Source: Parafrankia sp. EUN1f
GTDB lineage: Bacteria > Actinomycetota > Actinomycetes > Frankiales > Frankiaceae
NCBI RefSeq assembly: GCF_000177675.1
Contig: NZ_ADGX01000032.1
Location: 1-64,000 of the forward strand
Reading direction: 5' to 3'
Length of the DNA stretch: 64,000 bases
Below are positions 53,272 to 64,000 of the stretch, piece by piece. Each line of letters begins with the position of its first letter. The stretch's first letter is position 1. A program made the position numbers and the translations under genes. The notes beneath the pieces are model-generated. The model did not search any database and had not been told where the DNA came from. It saw nothing but the letters and a program-made list of their open reading frames with translations.

Positions 53272-55305
53272 ATGGTCCAGACCGGCTCGGGGCCGGACGC
53301 ACTCGTGGCCTCGGTGGGCAGCGCTGGTTCCAGCGGAAGTGCACACGGCCCGCCGACGACGCCGACGGGGGAGATCTTCACGGTTCAGAGCCGCATGCGC
53401 GGCCTGCTGGACGCCGTCGTCGACGTCGCCCGTGAGCTGAGCCTCCCCGTCACCCTGCACCGCATCGCACAGGCGGCGCGCTCGCTGGTGGACTGCGAGC
53501 TGGGCGTGCTGGGGGTGCTGGGCCCGGACGGTGAGATCACGGACCTGATCAGCGGCGGTGGGACCGGTGACGAGGTCCCGGCCGGCATCGTCCGGATGCC
53601 GCGCGGGCGGGGCCTGATCGGCGAGCCCGCCGGGGAGAATCCGGCGCCGGCCGCGGCGGTGACAGGCGCGGTTGTCGTGTCGCCCCAGGCCCTCGGCTTC
53701 CCGCCCGGCGGCTGCAGCTTCCGGACCTTCCTGCGGGTGCCGATCGCCGTGCGCGGCGAGGCGTTCGGGAATCTGTACCTCGCCGGCAAACGCGGCCCGG
53801 AGTTCACTCAGGAGGACGAGGACCTCGTCGGCGCACTGGCCGCCGCGGTGGGCTTCGCCATCGAGAACGCACGTCTCTACGAGGCGGCCAGGCGGCGTCA
53901 GGCGTGGCTCACGGCGAGCGCCGAGATCACCACGGCGCTGCTGTCGGTGGCGGAGCCGGTCGAGGCACTCGGGCTCGTCGCGCGGCGGGCCAGGCAGGTC
54001 ACCTCGGCACGCCTGGCCGCGATCGTCTCGCCGGCGCGCACGGCCCGCGCGGGCGCCGCCGGGCCGGCCCTGACCAGCCCGTGGCGGCCGGCGGCGGCGC
54101 CCGGTGTGCCCGGTGCGTACGGCTCCTCGGGTTCCTCGGACGACTCCGATCCGTCCGGTGTCCTGGGTGCGTCCGGTGCGTCCGGTGCGTCCGGTGTGCC
54201 GGGTGCGTCCGGCGACGGGTTCGCGGTGCCGCTGGAGATCGCGGTGGCCGACGGGGCGGGCGCGGAGAGCCTGCAGGGGCGGACCCTGCCCGAGTCGACG
54301 GGCCTGCTCGGCGTCATGCAGGCCGGCCGGGCCAGGATCATCCCGCCGGAGCGGGTGGACCCCGCGGCCCGCGATCTGCTGGGCGAGGTCGTCGACGGGC
54401 TCGAGATCGGCGCCGTGATGATCGTTCCGCTGTTGGCGGCGGGGCGGCCGCTGGGGCTTCTGGTGCTTGCGGCACCCCCGGGAGTGGCCGTCTTCGAGCA
54501 CCTCGACCTGGAGATGGCGGCGGCGTTCGCCGGGCATGCGGCCCTCGCACTGGAGATGGCCCGGGTGCAGCGCGAGCGGGAGCGGCTCGCCGTGTTCGAG
54601 GAACGCGACCGCATCGCCCGGGATCTGCACGACGTGGTCATCCAGCGGCTGTTCGCCACCGGTCTGCAGATCCAGGGTCTGTCGCGGGTGATCGACGGCC
54701 CCGCGGCGGCCCGGCTGACCTCCGCCGTCCGCGAGCTGGATCAGACGATCGCCGACATCCGGCAGACGATCTTCTCGCTGACGGCGGCCTCCGGGGCGGT
54801 CGACCTGCGGGCCGAGATCGCGGCGATCGTCGCCCAGGCCGAACAGGCGCTCGCCATCCGGCCGACCGTGCGCATCGACGGCCCGGTCGACCGCGGCATA
54901 CCCACGGTGATTCACCCGCATCTGCTGGCAGCCATCCGTGAGGCGCTGTCGAACATCGCTCGCCACGCTCGGGCCACCCGGATCCAGGTGCTCGTACGGG
55001 TCACCAACACGGACGTCTCGGTCCAGGTGCGCGACGACGGCTGTGGCCCTGGTGGTGCCTCCCGCAGCAGCGGCCTGGCGAACCTTCGCCGCCGCGCGCT
55101 CGACCTGGGCGGCCGGATGGAGTTCGGCCCGGGGGAGGGCGGCATCGGGACCACCGTGCGGTGGCATGTCCCACTGGTTCAGCCGGTTCCGGTGCCGCGG
55201 GCGCTGAGCCGGCCGGGCCGTACGGCCCAGCCTCCGAATATCACGACCCCGGGCGGCGTGGTGGACCCCGGAAGCCACGGCGACAGAGCCCCAGGGGCGC
55301 TCTGA
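53272..55305 (+). CDS. GAF-domain sensor histidine kinase, DevS-like
   Basis: A 677-residue soluble kinase. Two GAF domains (about 45-205 and 215-430) are followed by a HisKA_3 dimerisation/phospho-acceptor helix with the His in RIARDLHDVVIQRLF (about 455) and an HATPase domain with EALSNIARHA (N box) and DDGCGPGG. A Ser/Gly linker with SGASGASGASG-type repeats splits the second GAF. It resembles DevS/DosS kinases that sense redox gases through haem in a GAF domain, but haem ligation cannot be judged here. ATG 53272 after GGGAG. The presumed partner regulator faces it at 55448-56206. Confidence 0.9.
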   Translation: MVQTGSGPDALVASVGSAGSSGSAHGPPTTPTGEIFTVQSRMRGLLDAVVDVARELSLPVTLHRIAQAARSLVDCELGVLGVLGPDGEITDLISGGGTGDEVPAGIVRMPRGRGLIGEPAGENPAPAAAVTGAVVVSPQALGFPPGGCSFRTFLRVPIAVRGEAFGNLYLAGKRGPEFTQEDEDLVGALAAAVGFAIENARLYEAARRRQAWLTASAEITTALLSVAEPVEALGLVARRARQVTSARLAAIVSPARTARAGAAGPALTSPWRPAAAPGVPGAYGSSGSSDDSDPSGVLGASGASGASGVPGASGDGFAVPLEIAVADGAGAESLQGRTLPESTGLLGVMQAGRARIIPPERVDPAARDLLGEVVDGLEIGAVMIVPLLAAGRPLGLLVLAAPPGVAVFEHLDLEMAAAFAGHAALALEMARVQRERERLAVFEERDRIARDLHDVVIQRLFATGLQIQGLSRVIDGPAAARLTSAVRELDQTIADIRQTIFSLTAASGAVDLRAEIAAIVAQAEQALAIRPTVRIDGPVDRGIPTVIHPHLLAAIREALSNIARHARATRIQVLVRVTNTDVSVQVRDDGCGPGGASRSSGLANLRRRALDLGGRMEFGPGEGGIGTTVRWHVPLVQPVPVPRALSRPGRTAQPPNITTPGGVVDPGSHGDRAPGAL

Positions 55306-55336
55306 GCGCCCGGACGGCGCCCTGTGGCCGAGCGCT

Positions 55337-55463
55337 CGGGAGCCGGTGGGTGTGCCAGCGGGAGCCGGTGGGTGTGCCAGGCCGACAGCGTGGGTCAGGT
55401 CGACAGTGTGGGTCAGGTCGACCGTACGGGTCGGGTCACGGCGTGGGTCAGGTCGACAGCTTG
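55337..55463. repeat. Two tandem repeats between kinase and regulator
   Basis: A 22-bp unit CGGGAGCCGGTGGGTGTGCC+AG is exactly duplicated (55337-55380), followed by four imperfect copies of GTGGGTCAGGTCGACAG (about 55389-55463), the last reaching into the 3' end of the regulator gene. Confidence 0.85.
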
Positions 55464-56206
55464 GTGGCGAACACCGCCGCCTGTGTCCGGCTCTCCATAC
55501 CGAGCTTGGCGAGCATGCTCGACACGTAGTTCTTGACGGTCTTCTCGGCCAGGAACATGCGCGCGGCGATCTGGCGGTTCGTGAGCCCCTCCGCGATGAG
55601 GGACAGGATCCGCCGCTCCTGGTCGGTGAGGCCGGAGAGCCGCTCGTCCTCGACCGGACCTTCCCGCAGCCGGTAGAGCACCCGTGAGGTCACCGCCGGG
55701 TCGAGCAGGGACTGCCCTGCCGCCACCTGGCGCACCGCGTCGACGAGGGCGTTGCCGCGGATCTGCTTGAGTACGTAGCCCGCTGCCCCGGCCATGATGG
55801 CGGTGAACAACGCGTCCTCGTCGTCGAACGAGGTGAGGATCAGGCACGCGATCTCCGGGGCGTGGGAGCGGACGTGCCGGCACACCTCGATGCCGCTGCC
55901 CTCCTGAAGGCGCGCGTCGAGAACGGCCACGTCCGGCCGGAGCATGATGATCTCTGCGATCGCGTCGTCCGCGCGCCCCGCCTCGCCGACCACGACGATG
56001 TCGGCCTCGTCGGACAACAGGTCGCGCAGCCCGCGGCGCACGACCTCGTGATCGTCGAGGAGGAAGACGCGGATCGACCCCGGGCGCGACGACCTGACAG
56101 GCGCTGCGCCGGTTTCGGGACTGCCCGTCGTTAGCTCTGCCACCGTTGACTCCGCCCGACCCCGCCGTCGTTGAAGACCGTCATCATCGTTGAGGGCACG
56201 CGCCAT
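55448..56206 (-). CDS. NarL/DevR-family response regulator
   Basis: A 252-residue regulator. A 45-residue leader precedes the receiver domain (about 46-160; LLDDHEVVRRGL, phospho-acceptor Asp in VAVLDARLQEGSG, LTSFDDEDA, VLKQIRG). The LuxR-type helix-turn-helix is at about 185-245 (LTDQERRILSLIAEGLTNRQ, EKTVKNYVSSML). It is DevR/DosR-like in both domains. With ATG 56204-56206, the Shine-Dalgarno GGAAAAGG is supplied by the arm of the palindromic element directly upstream; a shorter start near the receiver domain is also possible. Confidence 0.9.
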   Translation of the reverse strand: MARALNDDDGLQRRRGRAESTVAELTTGSPETGAAPVRSSRPGSIRVFLLDDHEVVRRGLRDLLSDEADIVVVGEAGRADDAIAEIIMLRPDVAVLDARLQEGSGIEVCRHVRSHAPEIACLILTSFDDEDALFTAIMAGAAGYVLKQIRGNALVDAVRQVAAGQSLLDPAVTSRVLYRLREGPVEDERLSGLTDQERRILSLIAEGLTNRQIAARMFLAEKTVKNYVSSMLAKLGMESRTQAAVFATKLST

Positions 56207-56209
56207 CGT

Positions 56210-56293
56210 TGAGCCTTTTCCGTCTCACGTTTGTCGAGTGCCGTAGCCGCAGGGCCGTAGCCACAGGACAGAGTCGACGATGGAAAAGGCTCA
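56210..56293. repeat. Dispersed palindromic element, copy D
   Basis: Best copy. TGAGCCTTTTCCGTC (56210-56224) and GATGGAAAAGGCTCA (56279-56293) pair over 15 bases with one wobble. Inside are two CCGTAGCC words and CAGAGTCGACGA. Directly upstream of the DevR-like gene. Confidence 0.9.
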
Positions 56294-56552
56294 TTGAAGG
56301 CCGTCGCCTTATGTCACGTGCAGCACGCAGATTATAACTCTCCCGATCGGGGACTCCGGTGGGTTCGGTCGTTGTGGGGCGGTGCTCCGGACCGGCGCCG
56401 ACCGCGATCCACTCCGGATGGAGGGCGGGCTCGACGGGTGGCGGCCGGCCGGTGTCGCTCTTTGGTTGCCTATCCGTCGCTTTTTCCGAGATGTCTGATG
56501 GCTGCCCGACCGCCGCTGGTCGCCCTTCCATCACCGTGCGATCGCGGCGTGG

Positions 56553-57836
56553 TCACAGTGCGGTGGTCGCCCTGGCGGGGGCTGCCCCGCCACGGTCGAG
56601 GGCGGTGGCGGCGGGCTGGGCGGCTCCGACGCCCGGCCGTGACGCCGCGGGACCGTGTCGCGAGGCGATGGCCCGGCGCCCCAGCAGCGCGGCGATGCCG
56701 ATGGTCAGGCCGGCCACCGCGGTGACGAGCAGCCCGTGATGCGCGCCGCCGCTGTCGACGAGCATGCCCGCGACGGGTGTGCCGGCCGCGAGCCCGCTGA
56801 CGACGGCCATGGTCAGCCAGGTGAAGCCCTCGGTCCGGGCCTGGGCGCCCACCAGCCGCTCGACCAGTGCGTTTCCGGTGATCAGCGTGGGCGACGAGGT
56901 GGCCCCGGCCAGTAGTGCGAGCGGGATCATCAGCGGCAGGGTCACGCCTGCGAGTGGCAACGTCATGCCGAACGCCATGAAGGTGGCGGCCCGCAGGAAG
57001 CGGTCGGGCAGCGGTCGGGACTGTGCCCGCGCGCCGTAGACGAGCCCGGAGAGGGCGGAGCCGCCGGCGAACAGGCCGACCAGCAGGCCGCCGACCGCGG
57101 CCAGGCCCTCCTCGCGGGCGAAGGCGACCATCGACACGTCCACCCCGCCGAACGCGATGCCGATACAGAAGAAGACCACGAGCACAGTACGAGTTCCGGG
57201 ATCGTGCAGCATTCGTGGCCTTGTAGTGATCTCTGCATCGCGTGGTCCCGGGTCGGTGTCCCGCAGGAACACCAACGCCGTGGTCCCGGCGGTGAGAAAG
57301 ACCATCGCCGCGATCAGCCCGGCCGCCGGCGTGACGAGCACGGCGAGCATGGTGACCAGGACCGGCCCGAGCACGAAGACCAGCTCGTCGAGCGCGGACT
57401 CCAGCGCGAGGGCGGTGCCAAGCAGCTCGTCCCCGGAGAGCCGGGCACTCCAGCGGGCCCGGGAGCACGCGGCCACCGGCGGCAGCGAACCGCCGGCCAC
57501 CAGGGCGGCGGCGAACCAGACCGGGCGGGGTGCGCCGGCGGCCACGGTGGCGATGAGCGCCGCCATGGCCGCCAGATGGCAGACCAGGCAGGCGAGCAGC
57601 ACCCGGGCCTGCCCGAGGCGGTCGAGCGCGCGCCCGAGGCGGGGTGCGAGCAGGGCCTCGCCCACCGCGCTGGTCGCCGCGACCGCGCCACCGAGCCCGT
57701 AGGAGCCCGTCCTGGCCTGGATGAACAGGACGGTTCCAACGGAGACCATCGCGATGGGAAGCCGGCCGATGAACGCCGCGGGCACGAAGCGGACGGCGCC
57801 CGGCGTCGCCAGGGCGCGGTGATATGCGGTGGTCAT
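56553..57836 (-). CDS. MFS transporter
   Basis: A 427-residue protein with about 12 hydrophobic helices. Internal motifs RLGRALDRLGQARV (loop 2-3, major-facilitator motif A-like) and ARTEGFTWLTMAVVSGLAAG support the superfamily. The C-terminal 35 residues are Ala/Arg-rich. Start ATG 57834-57836, with a GTG four codons upstream as an alternative. Substrate unknown. Confidence 0.85.
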   Translation of the reverse strand: MTTAYHRALATPGAVRFVPAAFIGRLPIAMVSVGTVLFIQARTGSYGLGGAVAATSAVGEALLAPRLGRALDRLGQARVLLACLVCHLAAMAALIATVAAGAPRPVWFAAALVAGGSLPPVAACSRARWSARLSGDELLGTALALESALDELVFVLGPVLVTMLAVLVTPAAGLIAAMVFLTAGTTALVFLRDTDPGPRDAEITTRPRMLHDPGTRTVLVVFFCIGIAFGGVDVSMVAFAREEGLAAVGGLLVGLFAGGSALSGLVYGARAQSRPLPDRFLRAATFMAFGMTLPLAGVTLPLMIPLALLAGATSSPTLITGNALVERLVGAQARTEGFTWLTMAVVSGLAAGTPVAGMLVDSGGAHHGLLVTAVAGLTIGIAALLGRRAIASRHGPAASRPGVGAAQPAATALDRGGAAPARATTAL

Positions 57837-57997
57837 AACCGGATTCACACTGCCCCATCGGACAGGCCCGTGACCAGCGATTTTGTGCCACATCTGAGCG
57901 GCCGGCCAGATGGGGCGGCCGGTGAGACGCGGCGGCCGGTCAGATGCGGCGGGGGCTCCGGCTGCGGTGTATGGCGCCCACTGCGGGAGCCCTCGTC

Positions 57998-58876
57998 TCA
58001 GCCGCGGTGGCGGGGCCGGGACGCACGACGCGCCCCACCAAGGCCGGGCGGCTCCCGGACCCACCGCGGCTGCGCCGCCTGGCGGGGCGAGGGCCCTGCG
58101 GCGCGCAGGCGCTGGACGAACGGGGCGACCAGCACGGCACCGAGCACGAAGCCGACCACATGGGCGCCGTAGGCGACGCTCCCGCCACCGGAGACGCCGA
58201 TACCGGTGAAGTACAGGTACTGCAACGCGAACCAGAACCCCAGCACGATCCAGGCCGGCAGCCAGAAGGGCAGGAAGAACAGAACCGAGACAAGGCCGAT
58301 CACCCGGGCGCGCGGGAACACGACGAGGTAGGCGCCGAGTACCCCGGCGACAGCGCCCGAGGCGCCGATGAGGGTGTCGGTGGTCTGGCCCTCGAAGAGA
58401 GCGAAGCCGTAGGCGGCCGACATCCCGCAGGCCAGGTAGAACAGCAGGTACAGCAGGCGGCCCATCCGATCCTCGATGTTGTTGCCGAAGACGCCGAGGA
58501 ACAGCATGTTGCCGATGAGGTGCAGCCAGCTTCCGTGCAGGAACATCGAGCTGAGCGCGGACAGCACCGGTGACTTGTGGAACGTCGCCGGCGACTCCGC
58601 CAGGCACCCGACCCGGCCCTGGCTGTCCACCGTGAGCCGCCCGGAAGCCGCCGACGGAAGCTGCCTGTTGGTGAGCAGCTCCTTGGGGATCGCGCCCCAC
58701 TCCGCGTAGAAGCGCTGCTGTTCGCAGACGTTCTGCGGGCGCGAGGCCTGCACGCCGGCGACCGAGCTGACCATGGGCGTGAAGAACACGAAGACCACGA
58801 CGTTGGCCGCGATCAGCAGCCAGGTGATGACCGGTCTGCGCCGCAGCGGGTTGATGTCGTGAATCGGAATGACCAC
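57998..58876 (-). CDS. Rhomboid-family intramembrane protease
   Basis: A 292-residue membrane protein with six or seven helices. Rhomboid signs: HLIGNMLFLGVFGNN, catalytic Ser in IGASGAVAGVLGAY and catalytic His in VAYGAHVVGF, so the Ser-His dyad is complete. A 60-residue outer loop (CEQQRFYAEWGAIP region) separates helices 1 and 2. The end is a basic Arg/Pro tail. GTG start. Substrates unknown. Confidence 0.93.
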   Translation of the reverse strand: MVIPIHDINPLRRRPVITWLLIAANVVVFVFFTPMVSSVAGVQASRPQNVCEQQRFYAEWGAIPKELLTNRQLPSAASGRLTVDSQGRVGCLAESPATFHKSPVLSALSSMFLHGSWLHLIGNMLFLGVFGNNIEDRMGRLLYLLFYLACGMSAAYGFALFEGQTTDTLIGASGAVAGVLGAYLVVFPRARVIGLVSVLFFLPFWLPAWIVLGFWFALQYLYFTGIGVSGGGSVAYGAHVVGFVLGAVLVAPFVQRLRAAGPSPRQAAQPRWVREPPGLGGARRASRPRHRG

Positions 58877-59087
58877 GACGTCATCCTGCCGTACCCGATC
58901 GAGTCGGTCGCATCGTCTCCACCATCGCGATGGCCGGGCGGGCAGGTGCCGGGATGCGCGCGGGCCGCCTGCCGCCCCCGCCAGGCCCTGGCGCCCGCCC
59001 TCCCGCGGGGGACGTCCTCACGGGGACGCACTCGTGGGGAGGGCACGGCGCCTCAGGACGAGAACGGTTCCAGGGCCGAGAACAGTC

Positions 59088-59399
59088 TCAGGAGGAGAAC
59101 AGGAGGCGGGTGAGCCGCCCGTGCCCGTAACCGTGCCCATAGCCGTGGCCGTGGCTGTGGCCGTGCGAGCCCCAGGCAGGCTGGCTGTAGTGGCCACCGG
59201 GCGGCGGCATCGGCGCGGGCGGGGGCGCCGGCTGCGACCACTGGGACTCGAGCCGGGTGATGGCCTCGAGCTCGCCGTAGTCCAGGAAGATCCCGCGGCA
59301 GTTGTCGCACTGCTCGATCTGGACTCCACTACGGGTGTAGGTCCGCATCGCGCCATGGCACTTGGGGCATACCAGGCCATGTCCAACAGAGTAGTTCAT
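59088..59399 (-). CDS. Zinc-ribbon (TFIIB-type) protein with His-rich tail
   Basis: A 103-residue protein. A zf-TFIIB zinc-ribbon has CPKC and CDNC ligands (about 11-33) and the following RGIFLDYGELEAI typical of this family. A Pro linker leads to a Gly/His-rich tail (SHGHSHGHGYGHGYGHG), which may bind metal ions. ATG 59397-59399 after AAGGGTAGGG. Function unknown. Confidence 0.85.
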   Translation of the reverse strand: MNYSVGHGLVCPKCHGAMRTYTRSGVQIEQCDNCRGIFLDYGELEAITRLESQWSQPAPPPAPMPPPGGHYSQPAWGSHGHSHGHGYGHGYGHGRLTRLLFSS

Positions 59400-59932
59400 C
59401 CCTACCCTTTCCATGCGTACAGTCGCGCCGTGGGGCGGAAGCTACGCCACGGCGCTCACCTACGATCGCCAGGGGTCGCTCCGGGCGGGCCCTCGGCGCG
59501 GAGGACCAGCGAGAGATTATCCGTCGATGGTCAACAGAGGCGAGGTCCGCACTTGGTCGGCAGGCCGACTGGACCAGGCCGACTGGACCAGGACGAGTGA
59601 AAACGGTGCCGTCACCTCGCACCGACCTCGCACCGACCTCGTGCTGAGCGGTGGTCGGACGCTGTGATGTCCGGCTCCGGCGGAGTCCATAGTCCGTGAA
59701 CGGGGCCCCGGGCGTCGTCGGACGTCGGGCAGGTGACAGGGTGCGGCGTTGCCATTCCCGGGCAACCGCTGCCGCCGCTGATTCTGAGCAAGAAGTGACG
59801 ATTATGGCTGCGGCAGCGACCGAAACCCTCACTTCTTGCGGATTGTCAAGTGACTCCGGGCCTTTTTGTCCTGTTAGTGTGAATTGTTCGCGCTGTGCGG
59901 CTGCGCGGGATCCCCGCGCCCGGCATTCGTGA
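59400..59932. other. Intergenic region before APH gene
   Basis: About 530 bases without a gene. Short direct repeats are present: a 14-mer (CCGACTGGACCAGG, twice at 59568-59594) and ACCTCGCACCG (twice at 59614-59635). An AT-richer stretch at 59785-59885 may be a promoter region. Confidence 0.4.
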
Positions 59933-61003
59933 TCAGGTGCCCGAGGCCAGTCGGCGGGCGCAGTCGAGGAAGGCCCGGGCTCCTTCGTCGAACGGGGTGC
60001 CGCGCAGCAGGTGGTCGGTGATCGCGCCCGCCGCGTACTGCACGGTCACCGCCCGGGCCGGTCCGTCCACCGCCGCCCAGGGATCCGGGTCGGCGCCGAG
60101 GGCGACCCCGCCCGCGCCCCGGTAGGCGTCGACGAAGCGTGACCAGACAGCGCCGGGAAGCACGCCGGCGGCGAACCACGCGGCTGGGCGGGCCAGGTCC
60201 CAGGCGGGGTCGCCCCAGCCCAGGTCGTCGATGTCGATGATCCGCCAGCACTGGCCGGCGGTGGTGGTGGCGGTGGCATCCGGCTCGCGGGGCGCCCGGA
60301 CGACCTGCCCGAGGTGCCAGTCGCCGTGGATCAGCGCCACCCGCCCGCCCGGCCGGCTCGGTGCCTCCCGCAGCCAGGGTGGCAGTGCCGCGTGCGCGCG
60401 GCGGACGTCCTCGGCGAGACGGAGGATCTCCGCGGCTACGGGTCCTGCCGATCCTTCGCCCGCGTTCGAGAGCCCTGTCTCCATGTGGTCCATGACGCGC
60501 TGCAGGCGGGTGCAGACCCCGGCGGGTGGCACGCTCAGGGGGTGCAGGGCCGCGAGGTCCGTGGCGTGCAGGCGGGCGAGCAGCTCGGCGGCGGCCTCCC
60601 AGGGAGCGGCCTCGACGTCCCGCTCGACCTCGGCGAGGCCCAGCGCCGTCGCGGCCGGCCAGGCGGTGACGAGCCGGCCGTCGATGGTGGCGAGCAGCTC
60701 GCCCTGGATGCCCAGTCCACCCTGGATGCCCAGCCCATCGTCCTCACCGTCCCCGGTTCCGAGACGCAGCGGGGGCAGGAACAACGGAGCCAGCCGTGGG
60801 TCCGCGGCGAGGCGCAGCCGGGCCAGCAGCGGGCCGGCGGCCTCCTCGGCCATGTGGGTCTTGACGACGATGTCACCGTGGCGAACGACGTGCCGGCCCT
60901 TGCGGTCGGTGAGGACCTCCCCGCCCGGTCGGGTCAGCTCGCCCGCGCCCACCGTCCGTGGTGTGGCGCGCGGGCCGGCGCTCTCGGTATGACCGGTGCT
61001 CAT
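59933..61003 (-). CDS. APH-family phosphotransferase
   Basis: A 356-residue protein of the aminoglycoside phosphotransferase/choline kinase fold. Brenner motif VALIHGDWHLGQVV has the catalytic Asp; the usual Asn is a Gln. The metal-binding Asp is in WRIIDIDDLGWGDPAWDLA. A 15-bp duplication gives GLGIQGGLGIQG near residue 93. ATG 61001-61003, with the Shine-Dalgarno GGAAAAGG four bases upstream supplied by a palindromic element. Substrate unknown; small-molecule kinase is likelier than true antibiotic resistance. Confidence 0.85.
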   Translation of the reverse strand: MSTGHTESAGPRATPRTVGAGELTRPGGEVLTDRKGRHVVRHGDIVVKTHMAEEAAGPLLARLRLAADPRLAPLFLPPLRLGTGDGEDDGLGIQGGLGIQGELLATIDGRLVTAWPAATALGLAEVERDVEAAPWEAAAELLARLHATDLAALHPLSVPPAGVCTRLQRVMDHMETGLSNAGEGSAGPVAAEILRLAEDVRRAHAALPPWLREAPSRPGGRVALIHGDWHLGQVVRAPREPDATATTTAGQCWRIIDIDDLGWGDPAWDLARPAAWFAAGVLPGAVWSRFVDAYRGAGGVALGADPDPWAAVDGPARAVTVQYAAGAITDHLLRGTPFDEGARAFLDCARRLASGT

Positions 61004-61073
61004 CGAGCCTTTTCCATAGTCGACCCGGGCCTGTGGCGGCCCTGACCGCGCGCCGTGAGTTGGAGAAGGCTCA
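61004..61073. repeat. Dispersed palindromic element, copy E (inverted)
   Basis: CGAGCCTTTTCC (61004-61015) and GGAGAAGGCTCA (61062-61073) pair at 10 of 12 positions. Its inside (AGTCGACCC, CCTGTGGC, CGTGAG) matches the reverse complement of copy D, so it is inserted in the opposite orientation. Confidence 0.85.
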
Positions 61074-61220
61074 TTGGTCTGATTCTCCGCCTGGTTGTCG
61101 GCGGATGACCACGGGCCGCCCGGGGATCACGGGCCGCCGGGACCACTGGGCGCCCTGATGCAGCCCACCCCGCTCGACCCGTCCGGTGTGCTTGGCCCGG
61201 TCGGCCACTAACGTCGGCTG

Positions 61221-63899
<2,679 letters not shown>

Positions 63900-63918
63900 C
63901 GGGTCAGCGGTTGCCGGG

Positions 63919-64000
63919 TCAGCGGTTGACGAAGGTCGGGGCGCGCCGCTCGCCGAACGCGGCGCGGGCCTCGGCGTAGTCCTCGGTGGACTGCACGACC
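63919..64000 (-). CDS. Enoyl-CoA hydratase/isomerase family (3' end only)
   Basis: Only the last 26 codons are inside the window. The end VVQSTEDYAEARAAFGERRA-PTFVNR-stop is typical of crotonase-fold enzymes (TEDxxEGxxAFxEKRxPxF). The stop lies in a small tandem repeat of GGTCAGCGGTTG (63901-63930) shared with the end of pepN. Confidence 0.75.
   Translation of the reverse strand, partial: VVQSTEDYAEARAAFGERRAPTFVNR

Noticed and set aside
59933-61003. Aminoglycoside resistance gene
   Set aside because: Only the general APH fold motifs are present and the catalytic-loop Asn is Gln; a housekeeping small-molecule kinase is more likely.

Overview
This is a 64-kb piece of a very GC-rich actinobacterial chromosome. 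Frequent GTG and TTG starts, ATGA/GTGA stop-start overlaps, mycothiol-linked and WhiB-type genes and two blocks of mycobacterium-like gene order all fit. The overall gene content most resembles Frankia or a close relative; that genus call is inference, with no 16S or marker gene to confirm it.

Layout. (1) 0.1-6.6 kb: a SigE-type ECF sigma factor with a membrane partner, a membrane-anchored TIR protein, RNase P RNA (rnpB, minus strand), a LapA-domain protein, and a metallo-hydrolase next to S-(hydroxymethyl)mycothiol dehydrogenase (formaldehyde detoxification). (2) 6.9-16.4 kb: a conserved growth and chromosome block, parA-like / degenerate site-2 protease / scpA / scpB / rluB / tyrA / cmk / plsC / der, mostly joined by stop-start overlaps and headed by a 17-bp tandem array. 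(3) 16.4-22.4 kb: a three-gene, overlapping minus-strand operon encoding a TIR-VMAP-like protein, a MoxR-type AAA+ ATPase and a 1017-residue protein that joins a SAV_2336/vWA-like half to a GTPase half. This looks like a ternary NTP-dependent conflict (defence) system and is the most interesting locus here. A tRNA-Pro(GGG) lies just upstream of it. (4) 23-30 kb: cell-surface functions: an Asp/Lys-rich secreted protein with a sortase-like tail, a class F-like sortase, a two-component system, a lipoprotein and an NlpC/P60 hydrolase. (5) 30.1-39.5 kb: CDP-alcohol phosphatidyltransferase, GDP-mannose pyrophosphorylase fusion, DUF881 / small basic protein / DUF881, gcvH, a GarA-like FHA protein, FtsR-like MerR, bifunctional nuclease and a second MerR. 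The part from the phosphatidyltransferase onward keeps the order of the Mycobacterium tuberculosis Rv1822-Rv1830 region. (6) 39.5-49.2 kb: a DrrAB-like ABC exporter, a HAD phosphatase, a three-gene set with an EccC/FtsK-like ATPase, a membrane protein and an 87-residue helical protein, and trehalose-6-phosphate synthase. (7) 49.3-64 kb: SixA-like phosphatase, WhiB protein, cysteine dioxygenase plus rhodanese, a DevS/DevR-like pair facing each other, MFS transporter, rhomboid protease, zinc-ribbon protein, APH-fold kinase, aminopeptidase N and the end of an enoyl-CoA hydratase gene.

Repeats. Four copies of a 65-85 bp imperfect palindrome (ends TGAGCCTTTTCCGTC) lie between genes at 4.6, 42.1, 56.2 and 61.0 kb. 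Several coding regions carry exact 15- or 18-bp in-frame tandem repeats close to their start codons. No insertion sequence, prophage, CRISPR array or rRNA gene was seen.
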